38,211 nt of DNA from Chloroflexota bacterium (GTDB lineage: Bacteria > Chloroflexota > UBA6077 > JACCZL01), in NCBI GenBank assembly GCA_020850535.1, contig JADZEM010000113.1, forward strand, positions 1 to 38,211, given 5' to 3'. Below, one piece after another: positions 25,905 through 33,529 of the stretch. Positions within the stretch are counted from its first letter, which is position 1, and every line of letters begins with the position of its first letter. The translations under genes and the position numbers were made by a program. The notes under the pieces are model-generated. The model saw nothing but the letters and a program-made list of their open reading frames with translations. It had not been told where the DNA came from and did no database searches.

Positions 25905-26365
25905 GACGACGCCTGCTCGCCGCCGGGCGCGGCGGCATCCTCTACGATCATCAGCGCCTCTCCGGCATGCACCAGTTGGCCCGATTCGGCCACGATGGCG
26001 GCGATACGCCCGCCCCGCTCGGCCAGAACTTCGTTGAAGATTTTCATGGTTTCGATCAGCCCGACGACAGCCCCCGCTTCGACACGATCCCCGACCTCCA
26101 CGAAGGCCGGCGTGCCCGGAGCCGACGTGCGATAGAAGACGCCAGTCAGCGGCGCATTGAGCGGCGTCCCCGCAACCGGCGTACCCGGAGACGCCCCGGC
26201 CGACGAGACGGTCGCCCGGACCTCGGCGGCTGTCGCGGTGCGCCCGGGCCGCCGCACCAGCCGCATGCGGAACTTCTTCGCCGCGATCTCGACTTCCGTC
26301 GCGTCACTGACGCGGACATGCTCCCACGCGCGGCGGACCTCGTCAAGCCACTCAGCCGACGCCAC
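25901..26365 (-). CDS. accB: biotin carboxyl carrier protein of acetyl-CoA carboxylase
   Basis: The protein is 154 residues, with an N-terminal helix region, a Pro/Ala/Thr-rich linker (about 45-75) and a C-terminal biotinyl domain. The biotin lysine is Lys108 in IETMKIFNE; most BCCPs have EAMK, so Thr replaces Ala. APLTGVFYRTSAPG opens the domain as usual. It carries CO2 to make malonyl-CoA. It lies six bases after fabF and overlaps fabH, so malonyl-CoA supply and chain initiation/elongation are coupled. No accC is seen nearby. Confidence 0.93.
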   Translation of the reverse strand: MASAEWLDEVRRAWEHVRVSDATEVEIAAKKFRMRLVRRPGRTATAAEVRATVSSAGASPGTPVAGTPLNAPLTGVFYRTSAPGTPAFVEVGDRVEAGAVVGLIETMKIFNEVLAERGGRIAAIVAESGQLVHAGEALMIVEDAAAPGGEQASS

Positions 26366-26371
26366 GAGCGA

Positions 26372-27613
26372 TCAGCCCTGGTACTTCGTGAAGATCAGCG
26401 AGCTGTTGTGCCCGCCGAATCCGAACGAGTTGCTGAGGGCAGCCGCGATCTGCCGTTTGCGGGCGACGTTCGGGATGTAGTCAAGGTCGCAGGCCGGGTC
26501 CGGCTCGTCCAGGTTGATGGTCGGCGGGAGGATGCCGTCCTGGATCGCCTTGATGCAGGCGATGGCCTCGACCACCCCGGCCGCGCCGAGCAGATGGCCG
26601 GTCATCGACTTGGTGGAGGAGATGGCTACGTCGTAGGCGGCCGGCCCGAACACCGACTTGATGGCGCTGGTCTCGGAGCGGTCCCCCAGCGGCGTGGACG
26701 TCGCATGCGCGTTGATGTAGCCGATGTCCTTCGGCGTGAGGCCGGCCTTGCGGAGGGCCATCCGCATCGCGCGGGCGGCGCCCTCGCCGTCCTCGGCCGG
26801 GGCGCTCACGTGGTGGGCGTCGGCGCTCATGCCGTAGCCGATCAACTCGGCATGGATCGTCGCGCCGCGAGCCTTCGCGTGCTCCAGCTCCTCCAGCACG
26901 ACCATCCCGCCAGACTCCGACATGACGAAGCCGTCGCGGTCCTTGTCGAACGGGCGGCTGGCCTTCCGCGGCTCGTCGTTGCGGGTCGAGAGCGCACGCA
27001 TCGCGTGGAAGGCGGCGATGCCGATGGGCACGACGCCGGCATCCGCGCCGCCGGCGAGCATCACGTCGGCGTCGCCGCGCTTGATGACCTCGGCCGCTTC
27101 GCCGATGGCATTCCCGCTGGTGGCGCAGGCCGAGACAACGCTGAAGTTCGGACCCTTGAGGCCCAGCAGCATCGAGACGTGCCCCGGCAGCAGGTCGATC
27201 AGCATCTGCACGACCAGGAAGGGCGTCACGCGGTCGGGGGTCTTGGTGAAGAGGGTCTCGAACCCCTTGCCCAGCGAGTCGATGCCGCCGATGCCCGAGC
27301 CGGCGATGCAGCCCACCATCTCGGCGTTCTCGGGCGTGACCGTCATCCCGGAGTGCTCCCAGGCCTCGACGGCGGACACCAGCCCGAACTGTGCGAACCG
27401 GTCGATGCGGCGCGCCTCTTTCGGGTTCATGATCTTCGCGGTGGAGAACTCGGGGCACTCACCCCCGATCTTCACCTCGTGGGCGCTGGTGTCCCAGGCC
27501 TTGATGTAGCCAACGCCCGAGCGCCCCTCGATCATGCCCTGCCAGGTCGAGGGCATGTCCAAACCCAGGGGCGTGACGCAGCCCATCCCGGTCACGACGA
27601 TGCGCTTGCTCAC
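26372..27613 (-). CDS. fabF: 3-oxoacyl-ACP synthase II
   Basis: The 413-residue protein begins SKRIVVTGMGCVTPLG. The catalytic residues are Cys163 in VSACATSGN, His303 in HATSTPLGD and His340 in GHLLGAAG, and the C-terminal NSFGFGGHN is present. It elongates acyl-ACP with malonyl-ACP. I prefer the GTG at 27613, because GGAG lies nine bases upstream and the protein then starts in the family-typical way. The ATG at 27619, two codons earlier, has only three bases between it and GGAG. A longer frame to 27964 crosses the divergent promoter region and is not real. It is the first gene of the operon. Confidence 0.94.
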   Translation of the reverse strand: MSKRIVVTGMGCVTPLGLDMPSTWQGMIEGRSGVGYIKAWDTSAHEVKIGGECPEFSTAKIMNPKEARRIDRFAQFGLVSAVEAWEHSGMTVTPENAEMVGCIAGSGIGGIDSLGKGFETLFTKTPDRVTPFLVVQMLIDLLPGHVSMLLGLKGPNFSVVSACATSGNAIGEAAEVIKRGDADVMLAGGADAGVVPIGIAAFHAMRALSTRNDEPRKASRPFDKDRDGFVMSESGGMVVLEELEHAKARGATIHAELIGYGMSADAHHVSAPAEDGEGAARAMRMALRKAGLTPKDIGYINAHATSTPLGDRSETSAIKSVFGPAAYDVAISSTKSMTGHLLGAAGVVEAIACIKAIQDGILPPTINLDEPDPACDLDYIPNVARKRQIAAALSNSFGFGGHNSSLIFTKYQG

Positions 27614-27685
27614 AAGCATCTGCTCCAGCGGCAGCGGATCTCTCGACGCGGCCGGTCCGTGCTCCCCGAACACGGGGGTCAGCCC

Positions 27686-27694
27686 AGTATACCA
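27686..27694 (-). promoter_or_regulatory. extended -10 promoter of fabF
   Basis: TGG followed by TATACT gives a good extended -10 with no clear -35. The transcript would begin near 27679 and carry a CCCCG/CGGGG hairpin early in its leader of about 65 bases. Confidence 0.5.
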
Positions 27695-27768
27695 ACGAAC
27701 CGGGCCGCGCTCGCCGTTCCGGAGGAAACACCAACTGGGGGTGACGGCCTCATCGGCTGGGGTACAGC

Positions 27769-27797
27769 CTGACGGGCGCCACGGGCCGGGGTACACT
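27769..27797 (+). promoter_or_regulatory. probable promoter of the RraA-like gene
   Basis: CTGACG (27769-27774), a 17-base spacer and TACACT (27792-27797) lie about 50 bases upstream of the ATG at 27849, which has GGGAGG six bases before it. Confidence 0.55.
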
Positions 27798-27848
27798 GCC
27801 GCCACGGGCAACTCGGGGGGCGAGTCGCGAGGCGCTGGGAGGCCAACC

Positions 27849-28565
27849 ATGCTGATCGAGGGTTTGGAGCCGCTGCCGGCTGGCGTGCTGGAGAAGCTCG
27901 GGCAGGCGAGCACGGCATCGGTGACGAGTGAGCTGTTCAAGCTCGGCATCCGCCACAGCTTCATGACGGGTGTTGCGCCGCTCAGCCAGGGTCAGAAGAT
28001 GATCGGCGAGGCGGTCACGTTGCGCTATCTGCCATACCGTGAAGACCTCGTGCAGTGGGTCGGGAACCGCTCGCACCCGCAGCGCAAAACGATCAACGAG
28101 ATGGGACCGGGCGAGGTGCTGGTGATCGACGCGCGCGGCTCGCTGCGCGCGGGCACGCTGGGTGAGATCCTGATGGCCCGTATCAAGGCGGTCGGCGGGG
28201 CCGGCATGGTCACGGACGGGGCCGTCCGCGACGCCGAGGGCATCCGAGGCGTCGGCATTCCGGTCTTCGTGGGCGGGATCCACGCGTCGGCCAGCAACAC
28301 GGTCCACTACGTCGCCGACGCCAACCTGCCGATCCAGTGCGGCGGCGTCACCGTGATGCCGGGCGACATCATCCTGGGCGACAGCGACGGCGTGGTGGTG
28401 ATTCCCCGCGCGATGGCCGCCAAAATCGCGGACGAGTCGGTCCACCACGACGAGCTTGAGGTCTACCTGTACGAGCGCATCACCGGGGGCGATGAGCTGT
28501 TCGGCGTCTACCCGCCGAGCGAGGAGACGCTCCGCGACTACGAGGCGTGGAAGAAGCAGCGGTGA
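27849..28565 (+). CDS. RraA-family protein (possible 2-oxoacid aldolase/decarboxylase)
   Basis: The 238-residue protein shows the RraA-fold active-site pattern: GTLGE (102-106) followed by DGAVRD (123-128), in which Arg127 and Asp128 would bind substrate and metal. Members with these residues cleave 4-hydroxy-4-methyl-2-oxoglutarate or decarboxylate oxaloacetate; others only bind RNase E. With the active-site set intact and a PLP enzyme gene overlapping its stop as GTGA, a catabolic aldolase role is more likely. The ATG at 27849 is chosen for its GGGAGG site; a frame back to 27534 is not supported. The natural substrate is unknown. Confidence 0.88.
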   Translation: MLIEGLEPLPAGVLEKLGQASTASVTSELFKLGIRHSFMTGVAPLSQGQKMIGEAVTLRYLPYREDLVQWVGNRSHPQRKTINEMGPGEVLVIDARGSLRAGTLGEILMARIKAVGGAGMVTDGAVRDAEGIRGVGIPVFVGGIHASASNTVHYVADANLPIQCGGVTVMPGDIILGDSDGVVVIPRAMAAKIADESVHHDELEVYLYERITGGDELFGVYPPSEETLRDYEAWKKQR

Positions 28566-29773
28566 CCACCACGGACCAGGGCATCTACGAGCGGCTGGGC
28601 GCCCGCCGCATCATCAACGCGGCCGGGCCAGTGACCCGGCTGGGCGGCAAGCGGCTCGCGCCCGAGGTGGCGGCGGCGATGGCCGAGGCCGCGCAGTCTC
28701 ACGTGCAGATCGACGACCTGCAGGCCCGCGCCAGCGTCTTCCTGGCCGAGGCGACGGGGGCCGAGGCGGGGCTGATCACCTCCGGCGCGGAGGCCGGGCT
28801 GCTGCTCGGCACGGCGGCCTGCATCGCCGGGATGGACCCGCGCAAGATGGACGATCTGCCCCAGGTCCACGACGGGCGCAACGAGGTCGTGGTGCAGCGC
28901 GGCCACCGCAACGCCTACGACCACGCCCTGCGAGCGGCCGGAGCGCAGTTCGTGGAGGTCGGCTACCTGGGGTCGCCGGGGGCGGGCTGCCACTACGCCT
29001 GGCAGATCGAGGCGGCGATCACCGAGCGGACGGTCGCCATCGCCTGCCCGGTCATGAACACGCACGGGACGGTGCCGCTGCCGGAGGTCGCGGAGGTGGC
29101 GCATCGCCACGGGCTGCCGGTGATCGTGGATGCTGCCGCTGGCCTGCCGCCGCGCGCCAACCTGCGCCGCTTCCTGGCCGAGGGCGCGGACCTGGTGGCG
29201 TTCTCGGGCGGCAAGGCGATAGGCGGGCCGCAGGGATCGGGGTTGCTGGTCGGCCGGAAGGACTTGATCGAGTCGGCCCGGCTCCAGATGCTCGACATGG
29301 ATGTGTACCCGCGGATCTGGCGGGCTGGCCGCGAGCTGATGAAGTCGGGACGGTTGCCGGGACCGCCGCACCACGGCATCGGGCGCTCGTGCAAGGTCGG
29401 CAAGGAGCAGGCGGTCGGGCTGCTGGTGGCGCTGGAGCGCTACCTCGCGCACGACGAGGAGGCCGAGCTCGCGGCCCAGGCGGCGCGCGTTTACCGGCTG
29501 GCCGAGGCATTGGACGGGCAGAAGGGCGTCCGCTGCAACCTGACCCGGCCGGCGGGCGGCGTCCCGAGGGCCGAGGTCTGGATCGACCACGAATTGCTCG
29601 GGATGAGCGCCTACGACGTGATCGAGGCGTTGGAGACGGGCGACCCCGTCGTCTGCGTCTCGCAGGGGAACGCCCCGAGCGGCGGGCTGGTCATCAACCC
29701 GATGACGTTGGAGGATGGTGAAGAGCGGATCGTGGCGCAGCGCATCCTCGAGGTGGTCAGGGGCGGCAGCTAG
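28562..29773 (+). CDS. SelA/DgaE-like PLP-dependent lyase
   Basis: The 403-residue fold-type I PLP enzyme opens with YERLGARRIINAAGPVTRLGG, the hallmark of the SelA-like group that includes D-glucosaminate-6-phosphate ammonia-lyase. Asp190 in VIVDAAAG should hold the cofactor nitrogen and Lys218 in FSGGKAIGGPQ the Schiff base. The start is GTG at 28562, overlapping the RraA-like stop as GTGA; another GTG at 28547 would overlap more. It probably eliminates ammonia or water from an amino or sugar acid to give a 2-oxo acid, which the RraA-like partner could cleave. It is not a selenocysteine synthase candidate, as no other Sec genes appear. Confidence 0.87.
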   Translation: MTTTDQGIYERLGARRIINAAGPVTRLGGKRLAPEVAAAMAEAAQSHVQIDDLQARASVFLAEATGAEAGLITSGAEAGLLLGTAACIAGMDPRKMDDLPQVHDGRNEVVVQRGHRNAYDHALRAAGAQFVEVGYLGSPGAGCHYAWQIEAAITERTVAIACPVMNTHGTVPLPEVAEVAHRHGLPVIVDAAAGLPPRANLRRFLAEGADLVAFSGGKAIGGPQGSGLLVGRKDLIESARLQMLDMDVYPRIWRAGRELMKSGRLPGPPHHGIGRSCKVGKEQAVGLLVALERYLAHDEEAELAAQAARVYRLAEALDGQKGVRCNLTRPAGGVPRAEVWIDHELLGMSAYDVIEALETGDPVVCVSQGNAPSGGLVINPMTLEDGEERIVAQRILEVVRGGS

Positions 29774-29801
29774 CCTCTGGTCACTGGAACGGAGCGAGCG
29801 A

Positions 29802-31433
29802 GTGATCCACCTCCGGTCCCGCGGATGGCGGCGTGCGCTCCGTCTCGGCGTCGGGGCAGCGGTGTTGCTGCTGGCGGCCTGCGCCCAGGCGCCGGCTGTC
29901 GCGCCGCCGACCGCCACGCCCTCGCCACCGGCAGCGCCGACACCGTTCGCCGCACCGGCAGCGGCGACGAGCCTGCCGTCGCCGTCGACTTCGCTGTTGC
30001 CTTCGCCGTCCCCGTCGCCGAGCCCAGTCGCAGCGGGACAACCAGTCGTGCGGGTGGCTGGCGTTCCGCGCTTCGAGCCAGACCCGGCCTGTTCGTCCGA
30101 AAGTCAGCGCTGCGGTTTCGTAGTGGTGCCGGAGCGCCACGACCAGCCAGACGGCCGCACGATCAAGCTCGCCGTCCAGGTTACGGTCCGTGCGAACCGC
30201 GAGGCACCGCCCGATCCGGTGGTCTACCTTCAGGGCGGCCCGGGCAGCAAGCTGCAGCCACGCGCGCGGTCCAACATCGGATCGGTGACCGTACGACACG
30301 ACGTGATCCTGTACGAGCAGCGCGGCATCGGCAAGTCCGAGCCGGCCCTGGATTGCCCGGAGCGCGACGAGCAGCGCGTCGCCGATGCCGCGGCAGGCAC
30401 AGACGACGCCGTGCGCCAGGAGCGCGTTCGCGCGAGTTGGACCGCCTGTCGGGACCGGCTGCGGGGTCAGGGCATCGACCTCGCAGCCTACACGACCGCC
30501 GAGAGCGCCGCCGACCTGGACGACATCCGCGTGGCGTTGGGCTATGACCGGCTCAATCTGGTGGGCATCTCGTACGGTACGTATCTCGCGCAGGCGACGA
30601 TGCGCGCCTTTCCTGGCAGCGTTCGCAGTGTGATACTCGATTCCGTCGTGCCGCTCGACCGGCCAGCCATTGTGCCGATTCCCTCGGCGAACACGGACCA
30701 CGCGCTGGAGCGCACGTTTGCGCTGTGCGCCGCCAGCCCATCCTGTGACCTGGCCTATCCGAACCTGGCAGGCATCTTCGTGCGGACGGTGCAGAAGCTC
30801 GGACAGCAGCCGATGCCGGTGGCGCTCGGACCGGCGCAGGGCGGCGACATTCCGCTGACGCCGCGACTGTTCGCCACGATGGTATTCCGAGAGCTGTACG
30901 GCGGCCCGGGCGACGTGCCGCGCCTGATCGCTGCGGCAGACCGAGGCGACGCCCGGCCATTTGTCGAGCGCGTCCGGACGCTCCTCCTGTTCAACCGGAG
31001 CTTCAGCGAGGGCGCGGAGCTGTCCACCATCTGCCGGACGCTCGGCACCACCCCGAACGAGGAGCTGCAGTTTCGCGGCCCTGGCCCGCTGACGCCGCTG
31101 GCCGGTCCGCCAACGGACTGGCAGGGAGCATGCGCCTTGTGGCCGCACGTCCCGTTCGACGCGGCCTCCCGCGCGCTGGTGCGGAGCGACATCCCGACGC
31201 TGATCATCGCCGGCGAGCTTGACCCGGTCACCCCGCCGGCCAACGGTCAACGGGTCGCGGCCGGACTCAGCCGAGCGACCTACGTCGAAGTGCCAGCGGA
31301 AGGCCACACGCCCGGCGTGCGAACGTCCTGTGGCCGGGAGATCATCGCGGCGTTCTTGGATCAGCCGACCGTACCGCCCGACGTCGTATGCGTCAAGCGC
31401 ATGCAGGCCGGATTCAACGTCTCACCGCCCTGA
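29802..31433 (+). CDS. lipoprotein alpha/beta hydrolase (TAP/proline iminopeptidase-like)
   Basis: The 543-residue protein has a lipoprotein signal (twin basic start, hydrophobic core, lipobox LLAAC with Cys27), then a Pro/Ser/Thr/Ala-rich linker to about residue 75. The hydrolase has the oxyanion QGGPG (144-148), nucleophile Ser257 in GISYG, Asp473 in GELDPVTPP and His501 in EGHTPG, with a C-terminal TAP-like cap. It probably trims N-terminal residues from peptides outside the membrane. The GTG at 29802 with GGAG seven bases upstream gives the perfect signal peptide; the frame from 29715 lies within the preceding gene. Confidence 0.9.
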   Translation: MIHLRSRGWRRALRLGVGAAVLLLAACAQAPAVAPPTATPSPPAAPTPFAAPAAATSLPSPSTSLLPSPSPSPSPVAAGQPVVRVAGVPRFEPDPACSSESQRCGFVVVPERHDQPDGRTIKLAVQVTVRANREAPPDPVVYLQGGPGSKLQPRARSNIGSVTVRHDVILYEQRGIGKSEPALDCPERDEQRVADAAAGTDDAVRQERVRASWTACRDRLRGQGIDLAAYTTAESAADLDDIRVALGYDRLNLVGISYGTYLAQATMRAFPGSVRSVILDSVVPLDRPAIVPIPSANTDHALERTFALCAASPSCDLAYPNLAGIFVRTVQKLGQQPMPVALGPAQGGDIPLTPRLFATMVFRELYGGPGDVPRLIAAADRGDARPFVERVRTLLLFNRSFSEGAELSTICRTLGTTPNEELQFRGPGPLTPLAGPPTDWQGACALWPHVPFDAASRALVRSDIPTLIIAGELDPVTPPANGQRVAAGLSRATYVEVPAEGHTPGVRTSCGREIIAAFLDQPTVPPDVVCVKRMQAGFNVSPP

Positions 31434-31438
31434 TGACC

Positions 31439-31511
31439 TTTGACGAAGTACAGCGGTCATAGCCCCTCACCCCCCGACCTGACGCACGGACTCCGTGGGT
31501 ACTTCGTCAAA
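31439..31511. repeat. 73-base nested inverted repeat (MITE-like)
   Basis: Perfect 13-base terminal inverted repeats (TTTGACGAAGTAC at 31439-31451 and its complement at 31499-31511) bound a 47-base core. The core itself holds CACGGA-C-TCCGTG (31485-31497) and the G/C-run motif shared with 292-305. It starts a few bases after the hydrolase stop. No clear target-site duplication is seen. The remainder to 31685 holds no gene that I can support. Confidence 0.65.
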
Positions 31512-31658
31512 CACCACAAGGGTGGACAGGCCTGCGTCCGCCCCTCAAGCGCGGGAACCGTAGCTGAGCCGGCATCACGGCAGGCTCTGGACGCCCTCCG
31601 ACTGAGGGTCGAACTGGGGCGGCGATCTTCGCCGCGCTCCCAGCGGGCGAGCTAGCGC

Positions 31659-31691
31659 CGGCGGGTCGCTACCGACGGCGGGTCGCTACCG
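31659..31691. repeat. 17-base tandem duplication over the permease stop
   Basis: The 16-base unit CGGCGGGTCGCTACCG occurs at 31659-31674 and 31676-31691, separated by one A. The second copy includes the permease stop codon (31686-31688). Confidence 0.8.
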
Positions 31692-32474
31692 CCAGCGGGT
31701 GAGGATCGTCTCGCGGTCGAAGAGGCGGACGGCTGCCAGCAACAGCAGCACGTCTGCCAGCGCCGCGCCGGCCGTCAGCATCAGCGCGTGGCTCACGTCC
31801 AGCCGCACCACGCCGAAGACCTGGGCTGTCAGCAGACCGGAGATCGGCAGGATCACCACCGCGCCCAGCTGCTGCGCGGCGCGCGGATCGCTGGTGCGCG
31901 ACGACGCGATCACGGCCATCCCGACGGCCAGCAGCGCGAACAGCGGCGCGAGCAGCCCGAACGAAACCAGCCAGACCGGCGCCAGGGCAACCCGCACCAC
32001 GTCGGTGCTCACGGTCACGGCGCTGACCAGCATGAAGCCGACGTAGCTGATCCAGCTCACCGCCACCCCTGGGATCAGGGCAGCCAGCGCCTTCGCCCCA
32101 AGCAGCTCCCAGGTGTGAATCGGGGTGGCGAGCAGCGGCTCCAGGGTCCGTAACTGCTTCTCGCCGATGATGCTGTAGCTGGCGATGGTCAGCGGGATAA
32201 AGAGCGGCGCGAGCATGAACAGCACCAGCACCTGATCGACGATCAACGCCTGAAACGCCGTAGCCGACAGATCGTTGGGGCGGGGAACCGACCGCTCCAA
32301 CGCCTGCAGCTCCGAGCCGGTCAGGCCGGCCACGCCGGGCATCGAACCGACCCGCAGCGCCACGACCGACAGCACGATGTAGAGGATCGTCGGGATCACC
32401 AGGGTGGTCAGGATCAGGCGGCTGTGGCGCACGTCCTCCAGCTCTTTGAGGATGACCGTCAACAGTCGGTTCAT
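31686..32474 (-). CDS. ABC-2 type transporter permease
   Basis: The 262-residue membrane protein begins NRLLTVILKELEDVRHSR and has six hydrophobic segments, with the conserved IIGEKQLRTLEPLLATPI block after the second, typical of NatB-like ABC-2 permeases. The start overlaps the ATPase stop as ATGA, so the two form one exporter. The substrate is unknown; relatives move sodium, lipids or peptides. Its last codons lie in a small tandem duplication. Confidence 0.9.
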   Translation of the reverse strand: MNRLLTVILKELEDVRHSRLILTTLVIPTILYIVLSVVALRVGSMPGVAGLTGSELQALERSVPRPNDLSATAFQALIVDQVLVLFMLAPLFIPLTIASYSIIGEKQLRTLEPLLATPIHTWELLGAKALAALIPGVAVSWISYVGFMLVSAVTVSTDVVRVALAPVWLVSFGLLAPLFALLAVGMAVIASSRTSDPRAAQQLGAVVILPISGLLTAQVFGVVRLDVSHALMLTAGAALADVLLLLAAVRLFDRETILTRWR

Positions 32475-33430
32475 GCTGGCTGCACCTCGCGGTCGGCCTG
32501 GCTCTCGCCGACGATGGCGAGATACGCACGCTCCAGGGCCGAGTCGATCTCAGCCACCCGCTGCACGTCAGCGCCGGCCCCCACCAGTGTGCGGACCACC
32601 GGCGGGACGTCCCGCTCCAGCGAATCGACCTCGACCACCAGCAGATCGTCGGTCAGGTCGGCGGCGCGGACCATCGGCAACACCCGCACGACCTCCAGAA
32701 ACTGGCCGCCACCGCCAGTCATTCGGATGCCCACGCGGTGGCTCAGCACCTCGCGCTCAAGCTCGGCCGGCGTGCCGAAGCGGAGCACCCGCCCTCGGAA
32801 TACGGCGACCTTGTCGCAGAGGCGGCGGGCCTCGTCGAGGTTGTGCGTACACAGGAAGATGGCGCGCCCGGCCTCGCGCAGATCGCGGATGACGGCGCGC
32901 ACGTCGCGGGCCGACTCGGGATCGAGGCCGCTGGTCGGCTCGTCCAGGAAGACGGCGACCGGCTCGTGGACGACGGCCCGCGCGATAGCCAGCCGCTGCT
33001 TCATCCCTTTGGAAAAGCCCGAGACATGATCGTCGCGACGATCCCACAGCCCGAGCAGCTCCAGACAGGTCCGCACCCGTTCGCGGCGCTTCGGAGCAGG
33101 CAGACCGTGCAGCCGGGCGTGAAAGTCAAGGTTGGCAGCGGCCGTCATCCGCTCGTAGAGGCCGGGCGTCTCGGTCAGCAGCCCGATCCGCGAGCGGATG
33201 ACCTCCTGGCCGCTGGCAAGATCGACCCCGCTGATCCAGGCCTGCCCCTCGCTCGGCGCGATCATCCCCGCCAGCATTCGGACGGTCGTGGTCTTGCCGG
33301 CGCCATTCGGCCCCAGGAAGCCGAAAATCTCGCCTCGCCCCACGTCGAGGGTCAGATCGCGGACCGCCCAGCGGTCGCCGAAGCGCTTCCCGAGACCCTC
33401 GGCGCGGATGACGCAGCCGTCGTTCTGCAT
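32471..33430 (-). CDS. ABC transporter ATP-binding protein
   Basis: The 319-residue protein has Walker A GPNGAGKTT, signature FSKGMKQR, Walker B VFLDEPT and switch His in CTHNLDE. The C-terminal extension of about 90 residues fits NatA/DrrA-type ATPases. I chose the ATG at 33430 because the conserved VIRAEGLGKRFG follows directly and a -10-like CACAAT ends seven bases upstream. The frame to 33481 would begin inside the promoter. It is followed by its permease gene and preceded by a two-gene kinase set on the same strand, which might respond to the same stress. Confidence 0.93.
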   Translation of the reverse strand: MQNDGCVIRAEGLGKRFGDRWAVRDLTLDVGRGEIFGFLGPNGAGKTTTVRMLAGMIAPSEGQAWISGVDLASGQEVIRSRIGLLTETPGLYERMTAAANLDFHARLHGLPAPKRRERVRTCLELLGLWDRRDDHVSGFSKGMKQRLAIARAVVHEPVAVFLDEPTSGLDPESARDVRAVIRDLREAGRAIFLCTHNLDEARRLCDKVAVFRGRVLRFGTPAELEREVLSHRVGIRMTGGGGQFLEVVRVLPMVRAADLTDDLLVVEVDSLERDVPPVVRTLVGAGADVQRVAEIDSALERAYLAIVGESQADREVQPA

Positions 33431-33437
33431 GGCAGGT

Positions 33438-33467
33438 ATTGTGGGGCGGATCGAGAGCAGTCGCCAA
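33438..33467 (-). promoter_or_regulatory. leaderless-type promoter of the ABC ATPase gene
   Basis: TTGGCG (33462-33467), 18 bases, CACAAT (33438-33443), then seven bases to the ATG at 33430. Placement relative to the start codon equals that at 21321. Confidence 0.55.
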
Positions 33468-33529
33468 TCACCCCGGCGCACGCATCAGCCCGGATGACCG
33501 ACGCCGCCCCGTCAACGGACGCCGAGCCA

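Noticed and set aside
28562-29773. Selenocysteine synthase SelA
   Set aside because: The SelA-like fold is shared by ammonia-lyases; there is no selB, selD or tRNA-Sec nearby, and the partner is an RraA-like protein.
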